NCBI RefSeq assembly: GCF_900475315.1
Contig: NZ_LS483369.1
Span: forward strand, 1,550,001-1,614,000
Source: Neisseria cinerea
Lineage (GTDB): Bacteria > Pseudomonadota > Gammaproteobacteria > Burkholderiales > Neisseriaceae
Direction of reading: 5' to 3'
Length of the DNA: 64,000 nt
The notes under the pieces are model-generated. The model did no database searches and had not been told where the DNA came from. It saw nothing but the letters and a program-made list of their open reading frames with translations. Position 1 is the first letter of the stretch. Every line of letters begins with the position of its first letter. The position numbers and the translations under genes are program-made. This document shows positions 29,244-39,363 of the stretch, piece after piece.

Positions 29244-30515
29244 TTAACGATTAATAGCTTTATCAGCAATATCTTTACGGTATTGCATGCCGCCGAAGCT
29301 GATTTTTTCCAATGCGCCATACGCCGTGGCTTTGGCTTGAGCCACATCGTCGCCCAATCCTACGACACACAATACGCGCCCACCGTTGGTCAATACGTCG
29401 CCTTTCTCGTTTGCCGTTGTACCTGCATGGAAAACTTTGCCTACTTGGTTGGCAGCATCTAGACCGGAAATAACATCGCCTTTTTTAGGTGTTTCGGGAT
29501 AATTTTGAGCCGCCAGCACCACACCTACGGCAGTTTGCGGGTTCCATTCCGCGGTTACGCTATCGAGTTTGCCGTCTATTGCTGCTTCAACCAAATCCGC
29601 CAAATCGCTGTTCAGACGACTCATAATCGGCTGAGTTTCGGGATCACCAAAACGGCAGTTAAACTCAATCGTATAGGGTGCGCCACTTTGATCAATCATC
29701 AAACCTGCGTACAGGAAGCCGGTAAACTCATGTCCTTCCTCTTTTATACCCGCTACAGTCGGCAAAATAATCTCGTTCATCGCGCGCTCGTACACGGCTG
29801 GCGTTACCACAGGCGCGGGACTGTACGCACCCATACCGCCTGTATTCGGGCCTTTGTCGCCGTCTAAAAGACGCTTGTGGTCTTGGCTGGTCGCCATAGG
29901 CAATACATGATTACCATCAACCATGACGATAAAGCTCGCTTCTTCGCCTTGCAGAAAATCTTCAATCACAACGCGTGCACCGGCATTGCCCATTTTGTTG
30001 CCCAGCAGCATATCGTCAATCGCAACATGCGCTTCATCCAAAGTCATCGCCACAATTACGCCTTTACCTGCCGCCAAACCATCGGCTTTGATGACGATGG
30101 GCGCACCTTTCTGATTGACGTAATCGTGTGCAGCATCGGCATTTTCAAAGGTTTGATATTGCGCGGTCGGAATGTTGTATTTCGCCATAAATGCTTTGGC
30201 AAAATCTTTAGAACTTTCCAACTGCGCCGCATATTGTGTCGGACCAAATATTTTCAGCCCTGCGGCACGAAAATCATCCACAATACCTGCCGCCAAAGGC
30301 GCTTCAGGGCCAACGACGGTAAAAGTAATATTTTCTTTACGACAGAATTCGATCAAATCCTGATGCGCAGTCAAGGCGATGTTTTGGAGCTTGGGTTCAA
30401 TCGCCGTACCGGTATTACCGGGCGCAACAAATACTGTTTCCACTTTGGGCGACTGTGCCAATTTCCAAGCCAACGCGTGTTCGCGACCACCATTACCAAT
30501 AACCAGCAGTTTCAT
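29244..30515 (-). CDS. purD: Phosphoribosylamine-glycine ligase
   Basis: ATP-grasp enzyme of de novo purine synthesis joining phosphoribosylamine and glycine. The 423-residue protein begins MKLLVIGNGGREHALAWKL and contains GPEAPLAAGIVDDF, the GLAAGKGV ATP-grasp motif, GPNTGGMGAYSPAPV and NCRFGDPETQ. The ATG at 30515 has a strong AAGGAGA site; the longer frame has no support. Confidence 0.96.
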   Translation of the reverse strand: MKLLVIGNGGREHALAWKLAQSPKVETVFVAPGNTGTAIEPKLQNIALTAHQDLIEFCRKENITFTVVGPEAPLAAGIVDDFRAAGLKIFGPTQYAAQLESSKDFAKAFMAKYNIPTAQYQTFENADAAHDYVNQKGAPIVIKADGLAAGKGVIVAMTLDEAHVAIDDMLLGNKMGNAGARVVIEDFLQGEEASFIVMVDGNHVLPMATSQDHKRLLDGDKGPNTGGMGAYSPAPVVTPAVYERAMNEIILPTVAGIKEEGHEFTGFLYAGLMIDQSGAPYTIEFNCRFGDPETQPIMSRLNSDLADLVEAAIDGKLDSVTAEWNPQTAVGVVLAAQNYPETPKKGDVISGLDAANQVGKVFHAGTTANEKGDVLTNGGRVLCVVGLGDDVAQAKATAYGALEKISFGGMQYRKDIADKAINR

Positions 30516-30671
30516 GTCATCTCCTTGACAAATATGTACTTTTAACGAAAACTCAACACAAGGGGACTTTTGTCCCGTTTGAAGAAATTTTAGTGAAATC
30601 AAACAAAAAACCGCTTCATTCCACTCTGTAACCTATTCAACTTATCCACAAATTAAAAAGGACAAGCAACC

Positions 30672-30989
30672 ATGCAAAAATGTATTGATGAAATCCAAAA
30701 AAAATACCGCGAATGGTGTCATTTACTACCGCAATTAGAAGAAGACATCCGGCGTTGGAAACATGCCATAGCTTTGATTCGCGATATGGACAATTTCTAT
30801 ACCCATGAGTATCAGGTTTGCCATCAGGCCATTGAAGATGGAGTAGAACTGGATTTGCGTACAGAAGGCGAATACAGCATTATGAGTGAAGATGCATTAT
30901 GGAACGCGCTGGGCGAATTCCATCAATTAGCCTGGCTATATTTGCGCTCTAGCGTCGATGCCCTGGACAGATATACGCAAGAAGATTAA
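30672..30989 (+). CDS. DUF4298 family protein
   Basis: A 105-residue, acidic, probably all-helical cytoplasmic protein matching DUF4298 (an early W..LLPQLEEDI region and MSEDALWNAL near the end). Function unknown. AAAAGGA precedes the ATG. An exact DnaA box TTATCCACA (30643-30651) lies just upstream. Confidence 0.75.
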   Translation: MQKCIDEIQKKYREWCHLLPQLEEDIRRWKHAIALIRDMDNFYTHEYQVCHQAIEDGVELDLRTEGEYSIMSEDALWNALGEFHQLAWLYLRSSVDALDRYTQED

Positions 30990-30998
30990 TGAGCAAAG

Positions 30999-31040
30999 AG
31001 GTCGTCTAAAAACCCTAAGATATGAATTTTCAGACGACCT
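30999..31040. terminator. Mucosa-type DUS hairpin between convergent genes
   Basis: AGGTCGTCTAAA (30999-31010) and TTCAGACGACCT (31029-31040): the AG-mucDUS dialect, serving the DUF4298 and YigZ-family genes. Confidence 0.75.
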
Positions 31041-31042
31041 TT

Positions 31043-31654
31043 TCATTCAAAAGGCTTTTCCGTATCTACTTCAATCTGCCGTGTATTCTTCCAAGCCATA
31101 ACACAAGCCTCATATTTTGCCAACGACAAACTTACCGTCAATCGGCAATCCAACTGTAAATCCTGCTCCAATATATCTGCCTGATATTGTTTAGCGATGC
31201 GTATTGCTTCGTTCAAAAACGGATACTCACATTTTAGCCAAACGGTTTTTTCAATATTCTTTTCAACCACTTCCGCGATCACCAACGCCTGAGCCGTTGC
31301 CTCTTTGTATGCGTGAATCAGACCAGGAACTCCCAATAAAGTACCGCCAAAATAGCGCACAACAACGACCAAAACATCGGTTACACCTACCGAATCAATC
31401 TGCCCTAAAATCGGCCGACCCGCGCTTCCTGATGGCTCTCCATCATCATTGGCACGAAATTGCATACCATCCACACCCAAACGATAGGCATAGCACAAGT
31501 GTCGTGCTTTATGATGTTCTTCCTTTAACGGATCAAGGTATTTTTTCACATCAGCCAATGTCCGAATCGGATAGGCAAATGCAATAAAACGGCTGCCTTT
31601 ATCTTTAAACTCAGCCTGTGTCGGGGAAGTAATGGTGTTATAAGTCGTAATCAT
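31043..31654 (-). CDS. YigZ/IMPACT family protein
   Basis: A 203-residue member of the IMPACT/YigZ family, recognised by the KGSRFIAFAYPI start and DDGEPSGSAGRPILGQI followed by VVVVRYFGGTLLGVPGLIHAY. The precise function of bacterial members is unsettled (nucleic-acid or translation related). It is preceded by an AG-mucDUS hairpin and belongs to the mucosa-DUS block. Confidence 0.88.
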   Translation of the reverse strand: MITTYNTITSPTQAEFKDKGSRFIAFAYPIRTLADVKKYLDPLKEEHHKARHLCYAYRLGVDGMQFRANDDGEPSGSAGRPILGQIDSVGVTDVLVVVVRYFGGTLLGVPGLIHAYKEATAQALVIAEVVEKNIEKTVWLKCEYPFLNEAIRIAKQYQADILEQDLQLDCRLTVSLSLAKYEACVMAWKNTRQIEVDTEKPFE

Positions 31655-31665
31655 GCTGAAATGTT

Positions 31666-31700
31666 TTCAGACGACTTTATTAATAACAAGGTCGTCTGAA
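31666..31700 (-). terminator. Mucosa-type DUS hairpin behind etfA
   Basis: TTCAGACGACTT (31666-31677, one base off) and AGGTCGTCTGAA (31689-31700, exact AG-mucDUS). Confidence 0.75.
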
Positions 31701-31716
31701 CGTTTCACGTGAAACA

Positions 31717-32652
31717 TCAATTTTTCAATGCTTCTGTTAATTGCGGGACGATTTCGAATAAATCGCCTACCAACCCGTAATCGGCCACATTGAAAATCGG
31801 TGCATCAGCATCTTTGTTGATTGCGACAATCACTTTGCTGTCCTGCATACCGGCAACGTGTTGAATCGCACCTGAAATACCGATTGCAAAATAGAGCTGC
31901 GGCGCAACCACTTTACCGGTTTGTCCGACTTGCACGTCATTCGGCGCATATTCGGCATCAACTGCCGCACGGGATGCACCAATTGCCGCGCCTAAAACAT
32001 CTGCCAACGGTGTCAGCACTTCATTGAATTTTTCCGCACTACCCAAAGCACGACCACCGGAGACAATGACTTTTGCCTGAGTCAACTCGGGACGATCGGA
32101 ACAGGAAAGCTTACGGCTCACAAAACGGCTCAGGTTTTGAGCAGAGATTGCTTCAACATTAACTGCCTCGGCATGACCGCCTTGTGCAGGAGCTGCATCA
32201 AAAGCCGTTGCTCGAAAGGTCAGCACCAATTGTTCCGAATCAGCTTGCACGGTTTCAAATGCATTACCCGCATAAATCGGGCGTACAAAAGTCGTGTTAT
32301 CCACAATCTCGGTCAAATCAGAAATTTGCGATACGTCTAATAAGGCTGCTACGCGGGGTAGAAGGTTTTTACCGAATGTAGTCGCCGTTGCAGCAATATA
32401 GCGGTAATCCGCCGCCAATTTGACAACCAGCGGAGCCAACTCTTCAACCAAACCTTCGGCATAATGGACAGCATCTGCAACCAAAACTTTTTCCACACCC
32501 GCTACTTGTTTCGCGGATTCCACTACAGCCGATGAGCCATTTCCGGCAACCAATAAATCGACTTTACCCAGTTTGGCGGCAGCGGTAACAGCATGCAAAG
32601 TAGCAGGATTCAACTGTTTGTTATCGTGTTCGGCAATAATCAATACGCTCAT
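31717..32652 (-). CDS. etfA: Electron transfer flavoprotein subunit alpha
   Basis: The FAD-binding half of the ETF heterodimer that shuttles electrons from acyl-CoA and related dehydrogenases to the quinone pool. The 311-residue protein shows the C-terminal FAD domain motifs [47 protein letters not shown] and [22 protein letters not shown]. It starts 11 bp after etfB in one operon. Confidence 0.96.
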   Translation of the reverse strand: MSVLIIAEHDNKQLNPATLHAVTAAAKLGKVDLLVAGNGSSAVVESAKQVAGVEKVLVADAVHYAEGLVEELAPLVVKLAADYRYIAATATTFGKNLLPRVAALLDVSQISDLTEIVDNTTFVRPIYAGNAFETVQADSEQLVLTFRATAFDAAPAQGGHAEAVNVEAISAQNLSRFVSRKLSCSDRPELTQAKVIVSGGRALGSAEKFNEVLTPLADVLGAAIGASRAAVDAEYAPNDVQVGQTGKVVAPQLYFAIGISGAIQHVAGMQDSKVIVAINKDADAPIFNVADYGLVGDLFEIVPQLTEALKN

Positions 32653-32662
32653 TTCAGTCTCC

Positions 32663-33412
32663 TCAAATCACTTTGGCTTCGTTTTTCAATTTTTCAACCA
32701 ATTCAGCAACGCTTGCTACTTTTATGCCTGCCTGACGCGCTTTAGGCTCTGCAAATTTCACCGTTTTCAGACGAGGTGAAATGTCGGCAACTAAATCGGC
32801 AGGAGTCAGTTTTTCCAAAGGTTTTTTCTTTGCCGCCATAATATTGGGGAGTTTGACAAAGCGCGGTTCGTTCAGACGCAAATCTGCACTGATGACTGCA
32901 GGCAGTTTCAACGCAATCGTTTCTTCGCCGCCATCGATTTCGCGCACAATCTGCACTTCGTCGCCTTCAATTTGTACTTTTGAAGCAAACGTACCTTGCG
33001 CCGCATTCAGCAAAGCTGCCAACATTTGCGCCACTTGGTTGGCATCATCATCGATCGCTTGTTTGCCCAAAAAGAAAATTTGCGGATTTTCTTTGTCCGC
33101 AACAGCTTTCAGCAGCTTAGCAACTGCCAACGGCTCCAATTTCGCATCAGTTTCAACATGAATTGCACGGTCGGCACCCATAGCCAAAGCGGTACGCAAC
33201 GTTTCTTCGCATTTTTTCTCACCCAAAGAAACCGCTACGATTTCGCTTACTTTTCCGGCTTCTTTCAGTCGGACGGCTTCTTCCACTGCGATTTCGTCAA
33301 ACGGGTTCATTGACATTTTGACATTGCCGATATCCACATCCGAACCATCGGCTTTTACACGAACTTTGACGTTGTAGTCCACTACGCGCTTTACTGCGAC
33401 CAGTGCTTTCAT
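32663..33412 (-). CDS. etfB: Electron transfer flavoprotein subunit beta
   Basis: AMP-binding partner of EtfA, 249 residues, beginning [20 protein letters not shown]. Conserved segments include [17 protein letters not shown] and [19 protein letters not shown], with the family signature near [21 protein letters not shown]. It is the first gene of the etfB-etfA operon. Confidence 0.96.
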   Translation of the reverse strand: MKALVAVKRVVDYNVKVRVKADGSDVDIGNVKMSMNPFDEIAVEEAVRLKEAGKVSEIVAVSLGEKKCEETLRTALAMGADRAIHVETDAKLEPLAVAKLLKAVADKENPQIFFLGKQAIDDDANQVAQMLAALLNAAQGTFASKVQIEGDEVQIVREIDGGEETIALKLPAVISADLRLNEPRFVKLPNIMAAKKKPLEKLTPADLVADISPRLKTVKFAEPKARQAGIKVASVAELVEKLKNEAKVI

Positions 33413-33535
33413 TGAATTCTCCTAAAAAGAACGCTGCTTTCACCATCAAGTGAAACCAAACCTTCTTCTCTATAAAATCAAATCCGTTTTTCTTAAAAAC
33501 GAATTCATTCAGAAATTTTCGGATAATGCTTGCCG

Positions 33536-33544
33536 ATTATACCA
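33536..33544 (-). promoter_or_regulatory. Extended -10 promoter upstream of etfB
   Basis: On the minus strand this reads TGGTATAAT, a consensus extended -10 element, about 125 bp before etfB. It is the best promoter candidate in the gap between waaC and etfB. Confidence 0.55.
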
Positions 33545-33622
33545 TTTTAAAGCATTTACTCAGGCTGGTAGATATACATTCTTATACTTATCAAACTGGA
33601 AAATATCAGGCGCTATATCAGC

Positions 33623-33634
33623 TTCAGACGACCT
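33623..33634 (-). repeat. Mucosa-type DUS behind waaC
   Basis: TTCAGACGACCT (exact AG-mucDUS on the minus strand), directly after the waaC stop. Two further exact copies lie inside waaC at 34090-34101 and 34370-34381. Confidence 0.8.
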
Positions 33635-33635
33635 T

Positions 33636-34604
33636 TTAGCCTTTGTCTGCTGCGACACAATCCATCAGCGTTTCATAAACCAAATCTGCAGTCGGAATTT
33701 GCCCGATATTGCCCAAATTTTTTGCAACAGTCGAAACTTGAACGCCTGTTTTAATCGGATCGGTATCTGTATAAATACCGACCACAGGTTTTTCCAAAGC
33801 ATTTGCCAAATGCAGCAAACCGGTATCCACGCCGACAATTCCGACCGCGTGTTTCAGCAGATACGCCGCCTGCAATAAATTCATTTTGTTGCACACGATG
33901 GCAAATGGCAGTCCGTCTGCAATCTGTTCGGCACGCGTTTTTTCAGTTTCATTCCCCCATGGCAGATAAACATTGCATTGTTGTTCTTCATTCAGCTTTT
34001 GCAGAAACGCCCGCCAGTTTTCCACAGGCCATAACTTACTGTCCCGACTGGTCGCATGCAAAGCCGCATAATACGGCTGCTCCAAATTTTTCAGACGACC
34101 TGCTTCAGGAACGATCAAGCCGAATACCTGCGTTTCCGGCATTACATACCCAAATACTTGGGCGAACAGCTCACGATTGCGCCAAACAGCATTTTTCCCC
34201 TTAGGTACAGCGTATGTTTTCGCATACGCCAACGCAGCCAACCCCTCGCGCGCGCTGTGTTTATCCAAACCATAAATAGGGGATTTTGCCATTTTAGCGA
34301 AACACGAGCTTTTAATCAGACCTTGACTGTCCAATACAAAATCAAATGTTTCCTGCCGCAAGGCCTGTTTCAGACGACCTATTTCCTGCCAAGTTTCTGC
34401 CTGAAAGAGATGTTTGCGCCATTGCCGCCATTTCATCACATGGATTTTTTTCACAAACGGATGCAGGCGCGCAATATCCGCAAATCCGGCTTCACACAGC
34501 CAATGGAGTTCCACATCAGGGCATTGTCGCGCCAAATCTTCGATTGCGGGCAAAGTGTGAATTAAATCGCCCATACTAGACAAGCGGACAAGCAAAATTT
34601 TCAT
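33636..34604 (-). CDS. waaC: Lipopolysaccharide heptosyltransferase I
   Basis: Glycosyltransferase family 9 enzyme that adds the first heptose to Kdo in the lipooligosaccharide inner core. The 322-residue protein begins MKILLVRLSSMGDLIHTLPAI and contains HATSRDSKLWPVENW and VGVDTGLLHLANALEKPVVGIYTDTDP, typical of WaaC. Two mucosa-type DUS copies are embedded in the coding sequence. waaA, which attaches Kdo, is elsewhere in the window at 49943. Confidence 0.93.
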   Translation of the reverse strand: MKILLVRLSSMGDLIHTLPAIEDLARQCPDVELHWLCEAGFADIARLHPFVKKIHVMKWRQWRKHLFQAETWQEIGRLKQALRQETFDFVLDSQGLIKSSCFAKMAKSPIYGLDKHSAREGLAALAYAKTYAVPKGKNAVWRNRELFAQVFGYVMPETQVFGLIVPEAGRLKNLEQPYYAALHATSRDSKLWPVENWRAFLQKLNEEQQCNVYLPWGNETEKTRAEQIADGLPFAIVCNKMNLLQAAYLLKHAVGIVGVDTGLLHLANALEKPVVGIYTDTDPIKTGVQVSTVAKNLGNIGQIPTADLVYETLMDCVAADKG

Positions 34605-34640
34605 ATTTAGGAAGGGTGTTTCACGTGAAACAATTTTAAC

Positions 34641-35276
34641 TTATTGATTATTAATATATTTTTTAATTTCTTCAGCGTTTTTTAAGATCATTACACCGGC
34701 AGAACGCATTTCCTGCCATGCCGTTTCAATGGTATCCGGCGCAATGCCCCGACAAGCCGCTTCATTAACGATAACCTGCCAATTGCCGCCTTTAAGCAAC
34801 TGCAAAACCGTTGTTTTCACACAATAATCCGTAGCCAAACCGCCGACAATGACCGTATCCGTATTTTGACAACGCAGCCATTCAATCAATCCAGTGCTCA
34901 GTTTTTCCTCGATATCGTGAAAACACGCGCCGTAAGGATGCAATTCAGGATCAACGCCTTTCCAAACGCAATAATCGTATTCTTTGGCAGAAGGCAGTCC
35001 GTCCAACAATTCATATCCGCGTGTACCGACCATTGCATGAGCCACCCAAGTTAAATCCGCATCGGGCAAACCTGTCGGCTTCAACATATCAACAGGGTTA
35101 TCCACAAGCCATTTCGCTGCCGCATGATGCGCATCTTTCGTCATCACGCGCAAATCCGCCAAAGCGGCTTGGGCATTCAACTCTTCTACAATCAAATGCC
35201 CCTCATTCACAGGAAGCTCTTTAGGACACAAAGGCGTAAAAGTTTTTTGTGCATCGACATCAATGGAAACAATCAT
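34641..35276 (-). CDS. pncA: Nicotinamidase-like isochorismatase-family hydrolase
   Basis: A 211-residue cysteine hydrolase probably converting nicotinamide to nicotinate in NAD salvage. It starts MIVSIDVDAQKTFTPLCPKELPV (aspartate of the catalytic triad in the DVDAQ segment), has the metal-site histidines of KDAHHAAAKW, and the nucleophile cysteine in GGLATDYCVKTTVLQL. It is codirectional with waaC. The gene symbol is by family. Confidence 0.85.
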   Translation of the reverse strand: MIVSIDVDAQKTFTPLCPKELPVNEGHLIVEELNAQAALADLRVMTKDAHHAAAKWLVDNPVDMLKPTGLPDADLTWVAHAMVGTRGYELLDGLPSAKEYDYCVWKGVDPELHPYGACFHDIEEKLSTGLIEWLRCQNTDTVIVGGLATDYCVKTTVLQLLKGGNWQVIVNEAACRGIAPDTIETAWQEMRSAGVMILKNAEEIKKYINNQ

Positions 35277-35375
35277 CTCATCATTTCAACGCAATTAAAA
35301 TGCCCTGTATTATAACAAATTACTGCCCAAAAGCGGTAAAACCGACTGTGATAAGATAACGTTTTTCCGAAAAAC

Positions 35376-35384
35376 TTATCCACA
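35376..35384 (+). other. DnaA box just upstream of trmO
   Basis: Exact TTATCCACA, 6 bp before the trmO start codon; another exact copy in reverse orientation lies within trmO at 35554-35562. Confidence 0.5.
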
Positions 35385-35390
35385 ACTCTC

Positions 35391-36065
35391 ATGACTTACA
35401 CCATCACCCCCATCGCCACCGCCCGCTCGCCCTACAAACAGAAATTCGGCGTCGCCCGTCAGCCCGGCTTGGTTCCCGCCGCAGAAGTTTGCATCGAGCT
35501 AAATCCCGAATTTACCGCAGACAGCGTACGCGGATTGGAACACTTCGATTATGTGTGGATAAGTTTTATCTTTCACGGCGTACTGGATGAAGGCTGGGCA
35601 CAAATGGTGCGCCCGCCACGGCTCGGCGGCAAACAAAAAATGGGCGTCTTCGCCACGCGCAGCCCCCACCGCCCCAATCACCTCGGACTGTCACTCTTAA
35701 AGCTCGAACGCATCGAAACCGGCAAACCCGTCCACCTCCATTGCAGCGGCGCAGACCTACTCGATGGCACGCCGATTATCGACATCAAGCCCTACATCCC
35801 CTTTGTCGAATCCAAACCCGACGCATTATCTGGCTTCGTCAGCGGCAAACCCGAAGAGCTTGAAGTTGTATGGTTGGAAAACATCGGCGCGGAAAATTTA
35901 TCTGAAAGCACCCAAAACCTCATCAGCCAAAGCATTGCTCAAGACCCGCGCCCCGCCTATCAGAATATTCCCGAACGGATTTACGTCATGAATATTGAGG
36001 ATTATGAAGTCAGGTTTCAGATAGAGGGAAACCACGCGACGGTTATTGAGATAAGCGTTGTTTAA
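35391..36065 (+). CDS. trmO: tRNA (N6-threonylcarbamoyladenosine(37)-N6)-methyltransferase
   Basis: Methylates t6A37 of tRNA-Thr to m6t6A. The 224-residue TsaA/TrmO beta-barrel protein shows PIATARSPYKQKFGVARQPGL, GLEHFDYVWISFIFHGV, GVFATRSPHRPNHLGLSLL and DLLDGTPIIDIKPYIPF. It is functionally linked to tsaC at 28609, which helps make the t6A substrate. Confidence 0.93.
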   Translation: MTYTITPIATARSPYKQKFGVARQPGLVPAAEVCIELNPEFTADSVRGLEHFDYVWISFIFHGVLDEGWAQMVRPPRLGGKQKMGVFATRSPHRPNHLGLSLLKLERIETGKPVHLHCSGADLLDGTPIIDIKPYIPFVESKPDALSGFVSGKPEELEVVWLENIGAENLSESTQNLISQSIAQDPRPAYQNIPERIYVMNIEDYEVRFQIEGNHATVIEISVV

Positions 36066-36101
36066 ATTTAGTTATTTTATTATTTGATTCTATTAAAAAA
36101 C

Positions 36102-36128
36102 ATGCCGTCTGAAAATTTCAGACGGCAT
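36102..36128 (+). terminator. Inverted AT-DUS pair behind trmO
   Basis: AT-DUS 36102-36113 and complement 36117-36128, followed by TTTT. Confidence 0.8.
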
Positions 36129-36543
36129 GTTTTCTTTACCCATTCCGAATGTAGGATAAATATTCAAAAACAAGGACGATTTTTCAGATGTAAGACATTT
36201 CATTATCGTACAGCTACAGTTTTCAGTAATTTCAACTTTTCAATCAATGTAAATGTTGATGAAAACACAACTAAAACAGCAGCTAATAATTAAGGTTTTG
36301 TGATATTTGCAGATTGAGTTTCGCATTTCTAATCAGTTTTATTCAAATTTGCTGATTTTTTGTTTAAATAACTTCTAAAACAAATTTAAATTTTTTTATG
36401 ATGATTTTGATGATTACTGTCAGAAGCGGGTATAAGTCATAAATCTTCAAAATTTTCATAATCTTCTAAAAAAATAATATTGGGTTTAACACCTACCGTC
36501 CCGATAGAATATAAGTGGATAAAATTTATATAATTTCTTTTTT
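36129..36543. other. AT-rich gene-free segment upstream of mutS
   Basis: About 415 bp of AT-rich DNA with no convincing coding frame; short frames here lack ribosome-binding sites. A near-match DnaA box AGTGGATAA lies around 36514, leading into the box pair described next. Confidence 0.5.
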
Positions 36544-36610
36544 TGTGGATAAACTTAATATTTCCCTCTTTATTTCCACAAATTTATCAACAAAATTTCT
36601 GTTATTCACA
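36544..36610. other. Pair of exact DnaA boxes upstream of mutS
   Basis: TGTGGATAA (36544-36552) and TTATTCACA (36602-36610), with near matches TTTCCACAA and TTATCAACA between them. An AT-DUS-like ATGCCGTCTGAA follows immediately (36610-36621). Confidence 0.55.
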
Positions 36611-36672
36611 TGCCGTCTGAAGCATCTCCTTTTGCTACAATAATGCTGTTTTCAAAATTTATAAGCCTCATT

Positions 36673-39270
36673 ATGTCCAAGCCCACCGTTTCCCCTATGA
36701 TGCAGCAGTATCTCGCCATCAAATCGCAGCACGCCGACAAGCTGGTGTTTTACCGCATGGGCGATTTTTACGAGCTGTTTTTGGATGACGCGGTGGAAGC
36801 GGCGAAGCTGTTGGACATCACTCTGACCACGCGCGGGCAGATGGAAGGCGTGCCGATTAAGATGGCAGGCGTACCGTTTCACGCGGCGGAGCAGTATCTG
36901 GCTCGACTGGTGAAGATGGGCAAAAGCGTGGCGGTGTGCGAGCAGGTGGGCGAAGTCGGCGCGGGCAAAGGGCCGGTGGAACGCAAAGTCGTGCGCATCG
37001 TTACGCCCGGCACGCTGACCGACGCGGCGTTTCTGGAAGACAAGGAAACCAACCGCATCGCGGCAGTGAACTCGGATAAAAAACACATCGCCATCGCGTG
37101 GGCATCTTTGCAAAGCGGCGAATTCAAAACCAAGCTGACAACGGCGGACAAACTCGCCGACGAGCTGGCGCGTTTGCAGGCGGCGGAAATCCTGTTGCCC
37201 GAAGGCAAAAGCCTGCCTGATGGTTTTCAGGCAACATCTGCCAACATTACGCGCCTGAACTCATGGCAGTTTGCTGCCGACGCAGGCACGAAATTATTGA
37301 CCGAATACTTCGGCTGCCAAGACCTGCACGGCTTCGGTTTGGACGGCAAGGAACACGAAGCCGCCGTCGGCGCGGCGGGCGCGCTGTTGAACTACATCCG
37401 CCTGACGCAAAACCTGATGCCGCAACACCTCGACGGCATTTCGCTCGAAACCGACAGCCAATATATCGGCATGGACGCCGCCACGCGCCGCAATCTCGAA
37501 ATCACGCAAACCCTCTCCGGCAAAAAATCGCCGACCCTGTTTTCCATACTCGACGGCTGCGCCACCCACATGGGCAGCCGCCTCTTGGCACTTTGGCTGC
37601 ATCACCCCTTACGCAGCCGCGCCCACATCCGCGCCCGCCAAGAAGCCGTTGCCGCGCTGGGTTCGCAATACGAAACCCTGCAAGGCCGTCTGAAAAACAT
37701 CGCGGACATCGAACGCATCGCCGCCCGCATCGCCGTCGGCAACTCCCGCCCGCGCGACCTCGCCGCCCTGCGCGACAGCCTGTTTGCCCTATACGAAATC
37801 GAATTGTCCACTGAGGGCAGCAGCCTGTTGGAAACCCTCAAAGCCGTTTTCCCCGAAACCCTGCCCGTCGCCGAAACCCTCAAAGCCGCCGTGATGCCCG
37901 AGCCTGCCGTCTGGCTCAAAGACGGCGGCGTTATCAACCAAGGCTATTCGGCAGAACTCGACGAGTTGCGCCACATCCAAAACCACGGCGACGAATTCCT
38001 GCTCGACCTCGAAGCGCGCGAACGCGAACGCACCGGCCTCTCCACCCTCAAAGTCGAGTTCAACCGCATCCACGGCTTCTACATCGAGCTATCCAAAGTT
38101 CAAGCCGAACAAGCTCCCGCCGACTACCAACGCCGCCAGACCTTGAAAAACGCCGAACGCTTCATCACCCCCGAACTCAAAATCTTCGAAGACAAAGTCC
38201 TGACCGCGCAAGAGCAGGCGTTGGCATTGGAAAAACGCCTGTTTGAAGCCCTGCTGAAAGAAGTTCAGACGGCCTTGCCGCAGCTTCAAAAAGCAGCCAA
38301 AGCCACCGCAGCCCTCGACGTACTTTCTACGTTTGCTGCGATTGCGGCCGAACGCGGCTTCGTCTGTCCCGAGTTCGCCGACTACCCCGTCATCCATATC
38401 GAAAACGGCCGCCATCCCGTCGTCGAGCAACAAGTGCGCCACTTCACCGCCAACCACACCCGCCTCGACCACAAACACCGCCTCATGCTTTTAACCGGCC
38501 CAAACATGGGCGGCAAATCCACCTATATGCGCCAAGTTGCCCACATCGTCCTCATGGCGCACACCGGCAGCTTCGTCCCCGCCGATGCTGCCCAAATCGG
38601 CCCCATCGACCAAATCTTCACCCGCATCGGCGCTTCCGACGACCTCGCCTCCAACCGCTCCACCTTCATGGTCGAAATGAGCGAAACCGCCTACATACTC
38701 CACCACGCCACCGACCAATCCCTCGTCCTCATGGACGAAGTCGGACGCGGCACCTCCACCTTCGACGGCCTCGCCCTCGCGCACGCCATCGCCGAACACC
38801 TGCTGCAAAAAAACAAATCCTTCAGCCTCTTCGCCACCCACTATTTCGAACTGACCAAACTGCCCGAAGCCCACGCAACGGCAGTCAACATGCACCTCTC
38901 TGCACTCGAACAAGGACAAGACATCGTCTTCCTCCACCACATCAAACCCGGCCCCGCCAGCAAAAGCTACGGTATTGCCGTCGCCAAACTCGCCGGCCTA
39001 CCCAACCGCGCCCTCAAAGCCGCCCAAAAACATCTGAGCGAACTCGAAGCCCAAGCTGCCAACGCACAACCGCAGCTCGATATTTTCAACCTCATACCAT
39101 CCGAACAAGATGAATCAGACGGCAACCGACCGTCAGAAAAATATGAGGACGCAGCCCCCGAAGGGGTTTTGACGAAAGCTCTAAACCTCCTCAATCCCGA
39201 CAGCCTGACCCCATTGGAAGCCCTATCCGAACTGTACCGTTTAAAGGAGTTATCCCGACAGTCATCCTAA
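36673..39270 (+). CDS. mutS: DNA mismatch repair protein MutS
   Basis: Recognises mismatches and loops in DNA and starts repair with MutL. The 865-residue protein shows the mismatch-contacting [11 protein letters not shown] (Phe-x-Glu motif) near the N-terminus, the Walker A motif [10 protein letters not shown], the Walker B region [16 protein letters not shown] and [11 protein letters not shown]. The ATG at 36673 is used; an in-frame ATG formed by an uptake sequence at 36610 would add a non-conserved tail. MutS level influences phase-variation rates in Neisseria. Confidence 0.97.
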   Translation: MSKPTVSPMMQQYLAIKSQHADKLVFYRMGDFYELFLDDAVEAAKLLDITLTTRGQMEGVPIKMAGVPFHAAEQYLARLVKMGKSVAVCEQVGEVGAGKGPVERKVVRIVTPGTLTDAAFLEDKETNRIAAVNSDKKHIAIAWASLQSGEFKTKLTTADKLADELARLQAAEILLPEGKSLPDGFQATSANITRLNSWQFAADAGTKLLTEYFGCQDLHGFGLDGKEHEAAVGAAGALLNYIRLTQNLMPQHLDGISLETDSQYIGMDAATRRNLEITQTLSGKKSPTLFSILDGCATHMGSRLLALWLHHPLRSRAHIRARQEAVAALGSQYETLQGRLKNIADIERIAARIAVGNSRPRDLAALRDSLFALYEIELSTEGSSLLETLKAVFPETLPVAETLKAAVMPEPAVWLKDGGVINQGYSAELDELRHIQNHGDEFLLDLEARERERTGLSTLKVEFNRIHGFYIELSKVQAEQAPADYQRRQTLKNAERFITPELKIFEDKVLTAQEQALALEKRLFEALLKEVQTALPQLQKAAKATAALDVLSTFAAIAAERGFVCPEFADYPVIHIENGRHPVVEQQVRHFTANHTRLDHKHRLMLLTGPNMGGKSTYMRQVAHIVLMAHTGSFVPADAAQIGPIDQIFTRIGASDDLASNRSTFMVEMSETAYILHHATDQSLVLMDEVGRGTSTFDGLALAHAIAEHLLQKNKSFSLFATHYFELTKLPEAHATAVNMHLSALEQGQDIVFLHHIKPGPASKSYGIAVAKLAGLPNRALKAAQKHLSELEAQAANAQPQLDIFNLIPSEQDESDGNRPSEKYEDAAPEGVLTKALNLLNPDSLTPLEALSELYRLKELSRQSS

Positions 39271-39323
39271 AATTTGTTTTGACAGGCTTTGTCTCCTTTT
39301 ACCCGATTCAAAGCACATAAAAA

Positions 39324-39350
39324 ATGCCGTCTGAACCTTTCAGACGGCAT
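39324..39350. terminator. AT-DUS hairpin between mutS and the GNAT gene
   Basis: AT-DUS 39324-39335 and complement 39339-39350; serves convergent genes. Confidence 0.8.
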
Positions 39351-39363
39351 TTGACAACTTTTC

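Noticed and set aside
36610-36672. mutS start at the DUS ATG (MPSEAS)
   Set aside because: The uptake sequence supplies a fortuitous ATG; conservation of MutS begins at 36673.
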